NCBI GenBank assembly: GCA_021824175.1 | Contig: JAKALP010000007.1 | Location: forward strand, 124,001 to 188,000 | Length of the DNA stretch: 64,000 bases | Origin: Deltaproteobacteria bacterium | GTDB taxonomy: Bacteria > Desulfobacterota > Desulfobacteria > Desulfobacterales > Desulfosarcinaceae | Direction of reading: 5' to 3' | The notes under the pieces: model-generated | What the model saw: the letters and a program-made list of their open reading frames with translations, nothing else | Databases searched by the model: none | What the model was told of the DNA's origin: nothing | Shown here: positions 56,046 through 63,599 of the stretch, one piece after another | How positions within the stretch are numbered: position 1 is the stretch's first letter | Layout of the letters: each line of letters opens with the position of its first letter | Position numbers and translations under genes: made by a program

Positions 56046-57464
56046 ATGCGCTCTGCTCTGGTGGTTTCCCCGGTTCCCGAAGATATCGCCTGCATCCGCC
56101 AGGCCCTGGCTGAATCCGCTGCCCGCTTCGGCTCGGCCGCGGATGTGGCTTTGGCGCTGCGGGTTCTGGAGAGGGTGCGCTACGATCTGGTGTTCGTGGA
56201 CCTGGATCTGATGTTGGCCTTTGCCGGGGCCAGCGAGCCTGAAGCGGCCCTGAAAAGTTTCCAACAGCGCCACGCCTCCATTGAAGTGGTCATCATGACC
56301 TCGCCAACCCAGATCCGCAACGCTGTGCGCTGGGTCAAAGCCGGCGCCAGGGACTATGTCAGTTACCCCATTTCCCGGGATGAGGTGCGGCTGGTGTGCG
56401 ACTCCATCGACCAGTCGATTCTGCGGCAATCGGAACTGGACTACCTGCGGGATCAGTTCTGGAAAACCGATGCCAAGGATGTGGTCCTGACCCGCAGCCA
56501 GGCCATGGTGGAAGTATTTAAGAAAATCCGCTCCGTGGCCATCACCAAAACCACGGTGCTGTTGGCTGGCGAAACGGGCACGGGTAAAGGAGTACTGGCC
56601 AAGCTGATCCACCAGCACAGCAACCGCCACAACGCCCAATTCATCAGTGTCCATTGCGGAGCGATTCCCGACACATTGCTGGAGAGCGAGCTGTTCGGCC
56701 ACGAAAAAGGGGCCTTTACCGGCGCGGTGCGCAAAAAGCTGGGCAAGTTTGAAATTTCCAACGGCGGCACCATCTTCCTGGATGAGATCGGCACCCTGAC
56801 GCCACCGGCCCAGATCAAACTCTTGCAGGTGCTCCAGGACGGTACCTTCAACCGCGTGGGCGGCGAAGAGACCATCCAAACCAATGCCCGCGTCATTGCC
56901 GCCACCAACTCCGATCTGAAGCAACTCAGCGACAACGGCCATTTCCGCAAGGATCTTTACTACCGGCTCAATGTCTTTCCCATCGAAATCCCGCCCCTGC
57001 GGGAGCGTAGCGAAGATCTGCCCCATCTCATGGATATCTTCCTCAAGCGGCTCAACCGGGAATTTCAAAAAGGCATCCAATGCGTACATCCCCAGGTGGT
57101 GGAAGGGCTGGCGCGCTATGAATGGCCTGGCAATGTGCGTGAGCTGGAAAACCTCATCGAACGCGCCTACATCCTGGAAACCACGGCCCTGCTGACCCCC
57201 GAGAGCTTTCCCAAGGAGCTGTTCGAGGGCCAGGGCCCGGCCGCGGTCATGCCTTTTAATACCCGCCTTTCATTGGCCGATGCGCGCAAAACGGCCCTGG
57301 AGATCTTCGAGCGCCAGTATCTCAAGGAGCTGGTGGCAAGAAACCAGGGCAAAATCAACATCTCGGCCACCGAAGCCGGCATCAGCACGCGCCAATTGCA
57401 CAAGCTGATGAGCAAGTACGGCATACGCAAGGAAGAATTCAAACATGACCTGGCCGTAAAATAA
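56046..57464 (+). CDS. Sigma-54-dependent regulator with degenerate receiver
   Basis: A 472-residue NtrC-type activator. The N-terminal 120 residues have a receiver fold, but the acidic pocket reads VVSPVPED instead of DD and the conserved Lys is Tyr107 (YVSYPI); D52 or D54 in VFVDLDLM remains. Phosphorylation is therefore doubtful and the domain may act without it. The AAA+ domain is intact: GETGTGKG, GAFTGA and IFLDEIGT. A Fis-type helix-turn-helix (ATEAGISTRQLHKLMSKYGI) ends it. The ATG at 56046 is preceded by CGGAGTGTGGTA. It lies 60 bases before the CBM48-type lipoprotein gene. Confidence 0.9.
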   Translation: MRSALVVSPVPEDIACIRQALAESAARFGSAADVALALRVLERVRYDLVFVDLDLMLAFAGASEPEAALKSFQQRHASIEVVIMTSPTQIRNAVRWVKAGARDYVSYPISRDEVRLVCDSIDQSILRQSELDYLRDQFWKTDAKDVVLTRSQAMVEVFKKIRSVAITKTTVLLAGETGTGKGVLAKLIHQHSNRHNAQFISVHCGAIPDTLLESELFGHEKGAFTGAVRKKLGKFEISNGGTIFLDEIGTLTPPAQIKLLQVLQDGTFNRVGGEETIQTNARVIAATNSDLKQLSDNGHFRKDLYYRLNVFPIEIPPLRERSEDLPHLMDIFLKRLNREFQKGIQCVHPQVVEGLARYEWPGNVRELENLIERAYILETTALLTPESFPKELFEGQGPAAVMPFNTRLSLADARKTALEIFERQYLKELVARNQGKINISATEAGISTRQLHKLMSKYGIRKEEFKHDLAVK

Positions 57465-57524
57465 CCCCCAGGTTATTGTCGGCCCGGCAAATGAGATTTA
57501 ATTGATCATGGGACGGGGATTGCC

Positions 57525-57890
57525 ATGAGATCCAGCCACCGCCATCCGCGGAAAATCCTGATCAGCCTCTGCCTGATGGCGGCGTTGAGTATACCAGGGT
57601 GCACCGGGCATCTTGCGTCAAAACCGGACCCAAACATCCGGAAGGTGGTGTTCTACTTTGAGGGCCAAGCCCAAACGGTTTGCCTTACCGGGGACTTCAA
57701 TCAATGGACCCACGACACCCATTGCCTGAAAGCCCGCAGGGGACGCTGGTCGATCCAACTCAAGCTGCCGCGGGGACCGCTGCATTACGCCTTCATTGTG
57801 GACGGCCGGCATTGGGTGATGGACCCCAAAGCATTATATGTAGAAAACGACGGCTTTGGGAAACAGAACTCCGTAATTGTGGTGGAGTAA
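57525..57890 (+). CDS. Lipoprotein with glycogen-binding (CBM48/AMPK-type) domain
   Basis: A 121-residue protein. A lipoprotein signal ends at Cys26 (MAALSIPGC). The mature part is one CBM48-like beta-sandwich: VVFYFEGQAQTVCLTGDFNQWT, then RGRWSIQLKLPRGPLHYAFIVDG and DPKALYVENDGFGKQNSVIVVE. The F-N-x-W, W-x-x-x-L-x-L and Y-x-F-x-V-D-G pattern is the one of AMPK beta and isoamylase early-set domains, which bind alpha-glucans. It is paralogous to the C-terminal domain of the anti-sigma protein at 58582. Acylation suggests exposure outside the cytoplasm, where glycogen is not expected. GGGGATTGCC precedes the ATG. Confidence 0.85.
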   Translation: MRSSHRHPRKILISLCLMAALSIPGCTGHLASKPDPNIRKVVFYFEGQAQTVCLTGDFNQWTHDTHCLKARRGRWSIQLKLPRGPLHYAFIVDGRHWVMDPKALYVENDGFGKQNSVIVVE

Positions 57891-57991
57891 TCAAGAAAAG
57901 AACTGCTCTTGTGACGTTTCCGCGATGGCGGCGTATATGAATAATAAAGGAAGCGAATAGTGATAGGAAGTGGCGGACACTCAAAATCCGA

Positions 57992-58570
57992 ATGGAGATT
58001 GTGGAGGAAAACCGGCTCATCAACAAGATCCTCGACGGCGACGCACAGGCGTTTGCTGTTTTAGTCCATCGTTATCAGCGGCCTGTGTTCAACCTGATGT
58101 TGAGGATGACCCGCAGCCAGGAAGACGCCACGGACTTGACCCAAGAGGCGTTTCTCAGGGCCTATGAACGGCTGGAGAGCTTCCGGCCGTCAGGTCGGTT
58201 TTTTCCATGGCTTTACGCCATTGGCATGAACCTGGCCGTGGACCACCTGCGCAAGCACAAACATGCGGCTCTTGATGTGGCGCTTGACCGGTCTGGCGGC
58301 GAGTCTGAAGCGGTTCCGGAGGATAGCGTGGATATAATGCTGGAGCGCCTGGATGCCGGGCGTTTGCCGGAACTGATGGCCCGCCTGCCTCCGGACTATC
58401 GCGAAGCCCTGTTGTTGCGCTTCCGTGAAGGATTGGCCATGAAGGAGGTGGGCACAGCCCTGGGCATCACCACCAGTGGCGCGAAAATGCGGATACAAAG
58501 AGGCTTGCGGCGGTTGAGGCAAATGCTTGGAGTGTCCCTCACGGATCGCCTTGACAGGGAACGGAATTGA
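57992..58570 (+). CDS. ECF-family RNA polymerase sigma factor
   Basis: A 192-residue group-4 sigma factor. Region 2 shows FAVLVHRYQRPVFNLMLRMTRSQEDATDLTQEAFLRAYERLESF, typical of core binding and -10 recognition, followed by FPWLYAIGMNLAVDHLR. Region 4 has LMARLPPDYREALLLRFREGLAMKEVGTALGITTSGAKMRIQRGLRRLR, the -35-binding helix-turn-helix. The start is ATG at 57992 with only a weak upstream site. Its stop overlaps the ribosome-binding region of the next gene, so it is translationally coupled to a membrane protein that is very likely its anti-sigma. Confidence 0.93.
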   Translation: MEIVEENRLINKILDGDAQAFAVLVHRYQRPVFNLMLRMTRSQEDATDLTQEAFLRAYERLESFRPSGRFFPWLYAIGMNLAVDHLRKHKHAALDVALDRSGGESEAVPEDSVDIMLERLDAGRLPELMARLPPDYREALLLRFREGLAMKEVGTALGITTSGAKMRIQRGLRRLRQMLGVSLTDRLDRERN

Positions 58571-58581
58571 AAGGAGAAGCC

Positions 58582-59175
58582 GTGTCCATTTCCCCCCACA
58601 ACGGTGAGTATAAAGAAGATTTCCGGCGCTTGGCCGGGTTGATCGCCCGCCTGCCCGACGCGGAGCCGCCGTCGGGGCTCTCCGAGGCCGTGATGCGGCG
58701 CCTCAAGCCCAAACGGGTCGGATGGCGTCGCGGATGGCTCCGTTATCTCCAGAGCATCTGGTGGTCGCCGGCGCTGCGCGCCGCGGCTGCGGGCGCGGCC
58801 CTGGCGCTGATCGCGGGGATAGTGGCCTTAGCCCATTGGCAACCAGGCTTTCTCCATAATCGTGGAGCAGCCCAGGATGCGTCCCCTACAGCCGTCACCT
58901 TTTTTCTGAATTGGCCCGGTGCCCGCAAAGTGGCGTTGGTCGGTTCCTTCAATCACTGGAATCCGCAGGGGTACCAGATGCACCGGGACACCCCTGACGC
59001 CCCTTGGGAACTGGTCATCGAACTATCCAAGGGCAGCTACCATTATGCCTTTATAGTCGACGATCAACAGATGGTGCCGGACCCGAACGCTTTGTGGTCC
59101 GTCGATGATGGATATGGCAACCTCAACTCAGCGCTCATTGTGGAGGGCGACAAACAGAATGCAATCAAAGGCTGA
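58582..59175 (+). CDS. Putative anti-sigma factor with extracytoplasmic CBM48-type domain
   Basis: A 197-residue membrane protein. The GTG start follows AAAGGAGAAGCC. The cytoplasmic N-terminal ~65 residues include LARLPDAEPPSGLSEAVMRRLKP, typical of anti-sigma N-terminal domains, without a zinc HxxxCxxC motif. One transmembrane helix follows (AAAAGAALALIAGIVALAHW, about residues 70-88). The outer part, about 105-197, is a CBM48/AMPK-like glucan-binding domain (VALVGSFNHWNPQGYQM, KGSYHYAFIVDD, PNALWSVDDGYGNLNSAL), paralogous to the lipoprotein at 57525. It overlaps the next gene by 17 bases. A model is that glucan binding outside changes sigma release; this is inference. Confidence 0.8.
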   Translation: MSISPHNGEYKEDFRRLAGLIARLPDAEPPSGLSEAVMRRLKPKRVGWRRGWLRYLQSIWWSPALRAAAAGAALALIAGIVALAHWQPGFLHNRGAAQDASPTAVTFFLNWPGARKVALVGSFNHWNPQGYQMHRDTPDAPWELVIELSKGSYHYAFIVDDQQMVPDPNALWSVDDGYGNLNSALIVEGDKQNAIKG

Positions 59176-60220
59176 CGCCTATCCCTATCCTGGTTGCGCC
59201 AAAGAGGCCGCGAGATGCCAAAGGCCAGGGGCCTCCTCCGCCGGCCTTCCCTGGAAGGCTCGATGGCATCAATGGCTCCTTATCTGCCTGGGGCTGCTGT
59301 TCGTGTTCGGCGGCCTATCTTCGGCCAGTGCCCAACAAAATCCGACCGTCGACGAGGCCGTGCGAGCCGCCCGCGAGTCCGGTGTGCCTGAAAGCACCCT
59401 CAACCGCCTGCTCTTGGCGGGATACCGCTATCAGATCGATTCCACGACCATGGCCCATTGGATTACCGCCATGGGCGGCGCGGCCGCCAAAGGATTGCCC
59501 TGCGCGCCGTTGATTGAAAAGCTGGACGAAGGGCTTTCCAAACGCATCCCCGTCGAGCGCATCACCGCCGTGCTGGACCAGCAGACCCAGCATTTATCGG
59601 CCGCGGCGCAACTGCTGGGGCCGGCCCATGGCAGTCCCGAGGCCGCCAATGACGAAGCCGTCAGTCGCATGGCGGACTTGATGATGACCAGCCTGACAAT
59701 GGAAGAAATCCGCGCCATCCTCAACCAGCCGGCGCTGGCCACCACCCAGGAACGCCTGGAGGCAGCCACCTTCTACGCCGTGCTCAAGCAATCCGGCCTG
59801 CCGCCGGATGCCTGTCTGGAATTGGTTTCCAACGGATTGCAGCGACACTTTTTCACAAACTTTCCCACGCAATTGGCCTATACGGTCAAAGCAGCCCAGA
59901 ACCAAAAGATCGCCCAGGAACGCATCGTAAGTGAAACCATGAGAGTAATTAAGGGCGAGCAGAGCGCGCCCCAAATGCAAGAGAGCTTGAAAATCGGTCC
60001 TGTTTTCGGCCCCGCCTTGAATGCACCGGCCGGCAGCGGCGGCATGGGACCCAATAGCCGGGGATCAGGATCAGGCAGCGGGGGCAAAGGCGGCGGAAGT
60101 AGCGGGGGCCGCGGCGGCGGAAGTAGCGGCGGCGGAAGTGGCAGTGGGGGACATGGCAGCGGCAGTGGAGGGGGTGGCCACGGTGGTCATGGCGGTGGGG
60201 GGCATGGCGGCGGCCATTAA
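59159..60220 (+). CDS. Exported protein with Gly/Ser/His-rich tail
   Basis: A 353-residue protein. An unusually long N-region precedes a hydrophobic signal or anchor (WLLICLGLLFVFGGLSSASA), so a later start is possible. Residues about 70-290 are helical with a repeated Glu/Arg/Ala pattern (DEAVRAARESGVPESTLNRLLLAG; LTMEEIRAILNQPALATTQERLEAA). The last ~60 residues are almost only Gly, Ser and His (GGHGSGSGGGGHGGHGGGG), a possible metal-binding or surface-exposed tail. It overlaps the anti-sigma gene by 17 bases and probably belongs to the same operon. No family is recognised. Confidence 0.72.
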   Translation: MQSKADAYPYPGCAKEAARCQRPGASSAGLPWKARWHQWLLICLGLLFVFGGLSSASAQQNPTVDEAVRAARESGVPESTLNRLLLAGYRYQIDSTTMAHWITAMGGAAAKGLPCAPLIEKLDEGLSKRIPVERITAVLDQQTQHLSAAAQLLGPAHGSPEAANDEAVSRMADLMMTSLTMEEIRAILNQPALATTQERLEAATFYAVLKQSGLPPDACLELVSNGLQRHFFTNFPTQLAYTVKAAQNQKIAQERIVSETMRVIKGEQSAPQMQESLKIGPVFGPALNAPAGSGGMGPNSRGSGSGSGGKGGGSSGGRGGGSSGGGSGSGGHGSGSGGGGHGGHGGGGHGGGH

Positions 60221-60227
60221 AAGAAAA

Positions 60228-60281
60228 GTACAACCCATCTCAGAAAAAGTTTAGGCCAAAATACGTTGAGATGGGTTGTAC
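60228..60281. repeat. Perfect 15-bp inverted repeat
   Basis: GTACAACCCATCTCA (60228-60242) and TGAGATGGGTTGTAC (60267-60281) are exact complements around a 24-base loop. It follows the stop of the Gly-rich protein gene by 7 bases. No T-run follows, so it could be a transcript-stabilising hairpin, a weak terminator or a small repeat. Confidence 0.75.
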
Positions 60282-60371
60282 GGCTTTAAGGACCTGTACC
60301 GCGATGGTCCTGCGAGGGGGTGGGTGCCGCCACACCGGATAGAAAAAGAAAAGCGTGATGTCCTAGGGCCG

Positions 60372-60773
60372 TTAGCCCTTGCAGGAGCCGTCTTTTTTGC
60401 GATCCCTGATGCGATCACGAGTCTGATCAGCGGACAACAACATACTGTCGCCCGTGATAGTCATGTTGCTTTGTCCGTTTTTACTCTTAATGCGTTGTTG
60501 CTCGCGTGACTGGGTCTGTTTCTGATCGGCTGCCAACAGGTTCTCATTCGCGGGCGTGGTCAAATTGGTCTTGCACGAACCATCCTTTTTGCGATCCTTG
60601 ATGCGATCCTGGCTCTGATCGGCCGCCAGCAGTTTGTGCTGGGAGGTAATCAGATTGGTCTGGCCGGTGCGTTTCTTCTGGCGGGTGCGGGTTTGGTCCT
60701 GATCAGCGGCCATAGCCAGAGTGGCGCCACAAAACAGGATGACAAGCACAAAGCCAATAATTCTTTTGCTCAT
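60372..60773 (-). CDS. Small exported repeat protein
   Basis: A 133-residue protein with a signal peptide (IIGFVLVILFCGATLAMA). The mature part contains four tandem units of about 30 residues, each starting LL(A/S)ADQ-x-x-x-R or the equivalent AADQDQTR, with basic K/R/D/Q-rich stretches and GQxN(L/M)xT segments; the unit DRKKDGSCK occurs twice. Two Cys lie in those identical segments. It is highly hydrophilic and likely periplasmic. TAAGAGAGGAGTAAATC precedes the ATG on the minus strand. No family is recognised. The repeated unit suggests recent duplication. Confidence 0.75.
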   Translation of the reverse strand: MSKRIIGFVLVILFCGATLAMAADQDQTRTRQKKRTGQTNLITSQHKLLAADQSQDRIKDRKKDGSCKTNLTTPANENLLAADQKQTQSREQQRIKSKNGQSNMTITGDSMLLSADQTRDRIRDRKKDGSCKG

Positions 60774-61071
60774 GATTTACTCCTCTCTTAGGGGTGTTTG
60801 AAGAAGTTGCTGATGTTGGCGGCACGCCATTATCGTAAGGATTTACGAGCCATCCCCGGAAATGGTCACATTTTTTTTCAATCCGTCCTGGCAAGGAGTG
60901 TGGCGCGGTTTTGAAGCGGTTGAGGATCTCAGGCCGCATGCCCGTGCGTGAGTGTTCGTGATGGAACCCCGCGGCCCCTCCGGCAAGGCAACGGTCGGAG
61001 GGGCCACGGGGCTTTCTGATGGCGGCTGATATCATTTGGATGGAACGGTCAGCTAAATTTTCACGGCTGTT

Positions 61072-63396
61072 TTATTTCTTCGCCAGCAGGTTCTGAATGG
61101 ACTCTGAGAGTGCGTTGTACTCGATGGGTTTCTGAAAGAAAGCCTGGCGGTTGTTGCGAATGATCCCCTCCATTTGGGAGCCGTCGATGAAGCCGCTGAC
61201 CAAGATCGCCTTCACGTTGGGATCAATCTGTTCCATTTTCCCCAGGGCCTCGTCGCCGCCCATGCCGGGCATGACCACATCCATAATTACCAGGTCAATG
61301 GTGGCGTGCCGGGCCTGAAAGATCTCCAGGGCCTCTTCACCGGTGCTGCCCTTGATGATGTTGAAGCCCTTCTTGGTGAGCCACTTGGTCATCATCTCCA
61401 GGGTAATGCGCTCATCATCCACCAGCAGTATCGTCGGGCGCACGGATGGTTTGACTTCGGCCGCCGATTTTTGAACTGCTTTTACTTCTTCTTTACTGAC
61501 CACGGGCAGGAAGATATTGAAGGTCGTACCGGCGTTGAGCTTGCTCTGGACTTCGATGAAGCCACCGTGACCTTTGACGATGCCATAGGCCGAGGCCAGA
61601 CCCAAGCCTCCGGCCATGCCCAGCTTCTTGGTGGTGAAAAATGGTTCGAATATGCGCTGCAAAGTTTCGGGCGCCATGCCCACGCCGGTATCGCGGAGGC
61701 TGATTTTGATATAGTTGCCGGCCTGGCAGCCATGGGACCTTACAAATTCTTCTCCCAGATGGACCGCTTCGGTTTGAATGGTAATCGTGCCCCCGTCGGG
61801 CATGGCCTGCTCTGCGTTGGTCAATAGATTGGCCATCACGTGGGCCATCTGATCGCGATCCACGACGGCCAGCGGCAATGATTCGCCATAGCCTTCCTTG
61901 ATTGCGGCGGTCTTGGTGCTGGTCCTGAACCGCGCAACGGCCTCCTTGACAATCTTATTGAGATCCGCCGGGGCCGCGACATGTTGGTCCGTGCTGGCGT
62001 AATTGAGCAGTTGCTGGGTCAGCTGAGACCCTTTATGAATATTCTTCTCGATGGCCTTGAGCCGTTCGAGCTGCGGATGAGCCAGCCCCAAATCCATGGC
62101 CATAATGGACACATATCCCTGGATGCTCATCAACAGATTATTGAAGTTATGGGCTACGCCGGCGGCCAGGGTGCTGACCGCCTCCAGCCGCTGTATCTGG
62201 CCGACCATTTGAGCCAACCGTTCACTGTCGTGGGCCGACTTGCGCTGTTCGGTCATATCCCGGCTGATGCCCCGAAAACCAATGGGCTCGCCCTTGGCAT
62301 TGGTGATCAGAGAAGCGGTGGTATCCAGATATCGGGTTTTGCCCTGGCTGTCGATGATTTCATAATCAGCGATTTTGCGGGGTTGACCGGTTTTATAAAT
62401 CTGATTGTAGATGGCATAGATCTTCTTGGCCATCTCCGGGGTGGTGTACTGGCGATTGTTCATCCCCATGAGCTGATCGGCGGGATAACCGAAATTGTTA
62501 ACGGTGGCATTGTTGAAGAAGGTCATGTTGCCGCCCAGATCGACCTCAAAACAGGCATCGTCGACATTCTCCACAAAATCTTTATAGCGCAGCAATTCCA
62601 TCTCCTTGATGCGCTTTTCGGTGCGGTCGCGCGTGATGCCGCGAAAGCCGATGGGGGCGCCTTTATCATCGCGGATCAGCGAAGCCGACACCTCCAGGTA
62701 TCGGGGCGTGCCGTCCTTGTGAATGATGGTGTAATCCAAGATAGTGAAGGGCTGGCCCGTCTTATAAACCTTGTTAAAGGTATGAAAGATATTCTTGGCA
62801 TCTTCGCGGGAAGCAAAGCTGCGATGATTCATGCCCAGCAGCTCTTTGGACTGGTAGCCGTGGATCTTGCACATGGCCTCGTTGATAAAGATCATGGTGC
62901 CGTCCAAATCCACCTCAAAGCAGCCATCCTCGATGCTTTCCACGAAATTACGGTAACGCTCCTGGTCGCGGTGGCTGGCCGAGGTGTCGCCGGTCAAGTC
63001 CCTGGCAATGCCGCGAAAGCCCTTGGGTTCACCACAGTCGTCGCTGACCAGTGCGATGGAGAGATCAATGACCTTGCTCTGGCCGTCGGGGCCTATCCAT
63101 TGAAAATCTGAAATCCTGGCGCTCGTTGCAGTGCAATAGACATTGTAGGCGATCTCGATCACCCGCTGGGCTAAAGCTGTGGAGGAGAAACGGCGGAAGT
63201 TTTTGCCCAGCAGGCTTTCAGCGTCAGGCCCTTGTAGGGCATATAGAGCGGTATTGGCATAGGTGAAATTGCCCTTGAGATCGACTTCATAATAGGCCTC
63301 CGGGAAGTCATCGAAAATCGAATTATTAGCGGCTGATTTGATGACCGCCGACCGCTGCTGAGATCGGCCCGATTCTTGAAAAAGCTTGAAAAACAC
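61072..63396 (-). CDS. PAS hybrid histidine kinase with C-terminal receiver
   Basis: A 774-residue soluble sensor kinase. Three tandem PAS domains with closely similar sequences (residues about 35-140, 150-270, 270-390; each with the form FEVDL-(D/G)-G-x-M and ending GFRGI-x-RD-x-T) are followed by a HisKA domain with the His in LAAGVAHNFNNLLMSI, an ATPase domain (NLLTNAEQAM, DTGVGMAPET, GGLGLASAYGIV) and a receiver with Asp in LVIMDVVMPGMGG. No membrane helices are seen. GTG at 63396 is preferred because GAGGGGAG lies upstream at good distance; a TTG 69 bases earlier is possible. PAS repeats likely arose by duplication. Confidence 0.9.
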   Translation of the reverse strand: MFFKLFQESGRSQQRSAVIKSAANNSIFDDFPEAYYEVDLKGNFTYANTALYALQGPDAESLLGKNFRRFSSTALAQRVIEIAYNVYCTATSARISDFQWIGPDGQSKVIDLSIALVSDDCGEPKGFRGIARDLTGDTSASHRDQERYRNFVESIEDGCFEVDLDGTMIFINEAMCKIHGYQSKELLGMNHRSFASREDAKNIFHTFNKVYKTGQPFTILDYTIIHKDGTPRYLEVSASLIRDDKGAPIGFRGITRDRTEKRIKEMELLRYKDFVENVDDACFEVDLGGNMTFFNNATVNNFGYPADQLMGMNNRQYTTPEMAKKIYAIYNQIYKTGQPRKIADYEIIDSQGKTRYLDTTASLITNAKGEPIGFRGISRDMTEQRKSAHDSERLAQMVGQIQRLEAVSTLAAGVAHNFNNLLMSIQGYVSIMAMDLGLAHPQLERLKAIEKNIHKGSQLTQQLLNYASTDQHVAAPADLNKIVKEAVARFRTSTKTAAIKEGYGESLPLAVVDRDQMAHVMANLLTNAEQAMPDGGTITIQTEAVHLGEEFVRSHGCQAGNYIKISLRDTGVGMAPETLQRIFEPFFTTKKLGMAGGLGLASAYGIVKGHGGFIEVQSKLNAGTTFNIFLPVVSKEEVKAVQKSAAEVKPSVRPTILLVDDERITLEMMTKWLTKKGFNIIKGSTGEEALEIFQARHATIDLVIMDVVMPGMGGDEALGKMEQIDPNVKAILVSGFIDGSQMEGIIRNNRQAFFQKPIEYNALSESIQNLLAKK

Positions 63397-63599
63397 CTTG
63401 TGTCTACTCCCCTCTGCGCTGGCCACAGCGCCGTCAACCGCCACACCCGTCAGGCGCGGACGCAATCATGCCATTGAGTATGGTATTGACGCTATTATCG
63501 GCGGGTTGCGGGAAATCTTGAGGGGTGAATGGAACCGCTTGAGGTAATTTCAAAATGTTGCCCGCTAAAGCCCAACGGGATCTTCGACAATCAAGCTCA

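Noticed and set aside
55881-57089. 402-codon minus-strand frame opposite the sigma-54 regulator
   Set aside because: Shadow of the NtrC-type gene; the + strand has intact Walker and GAFTGA motifs.
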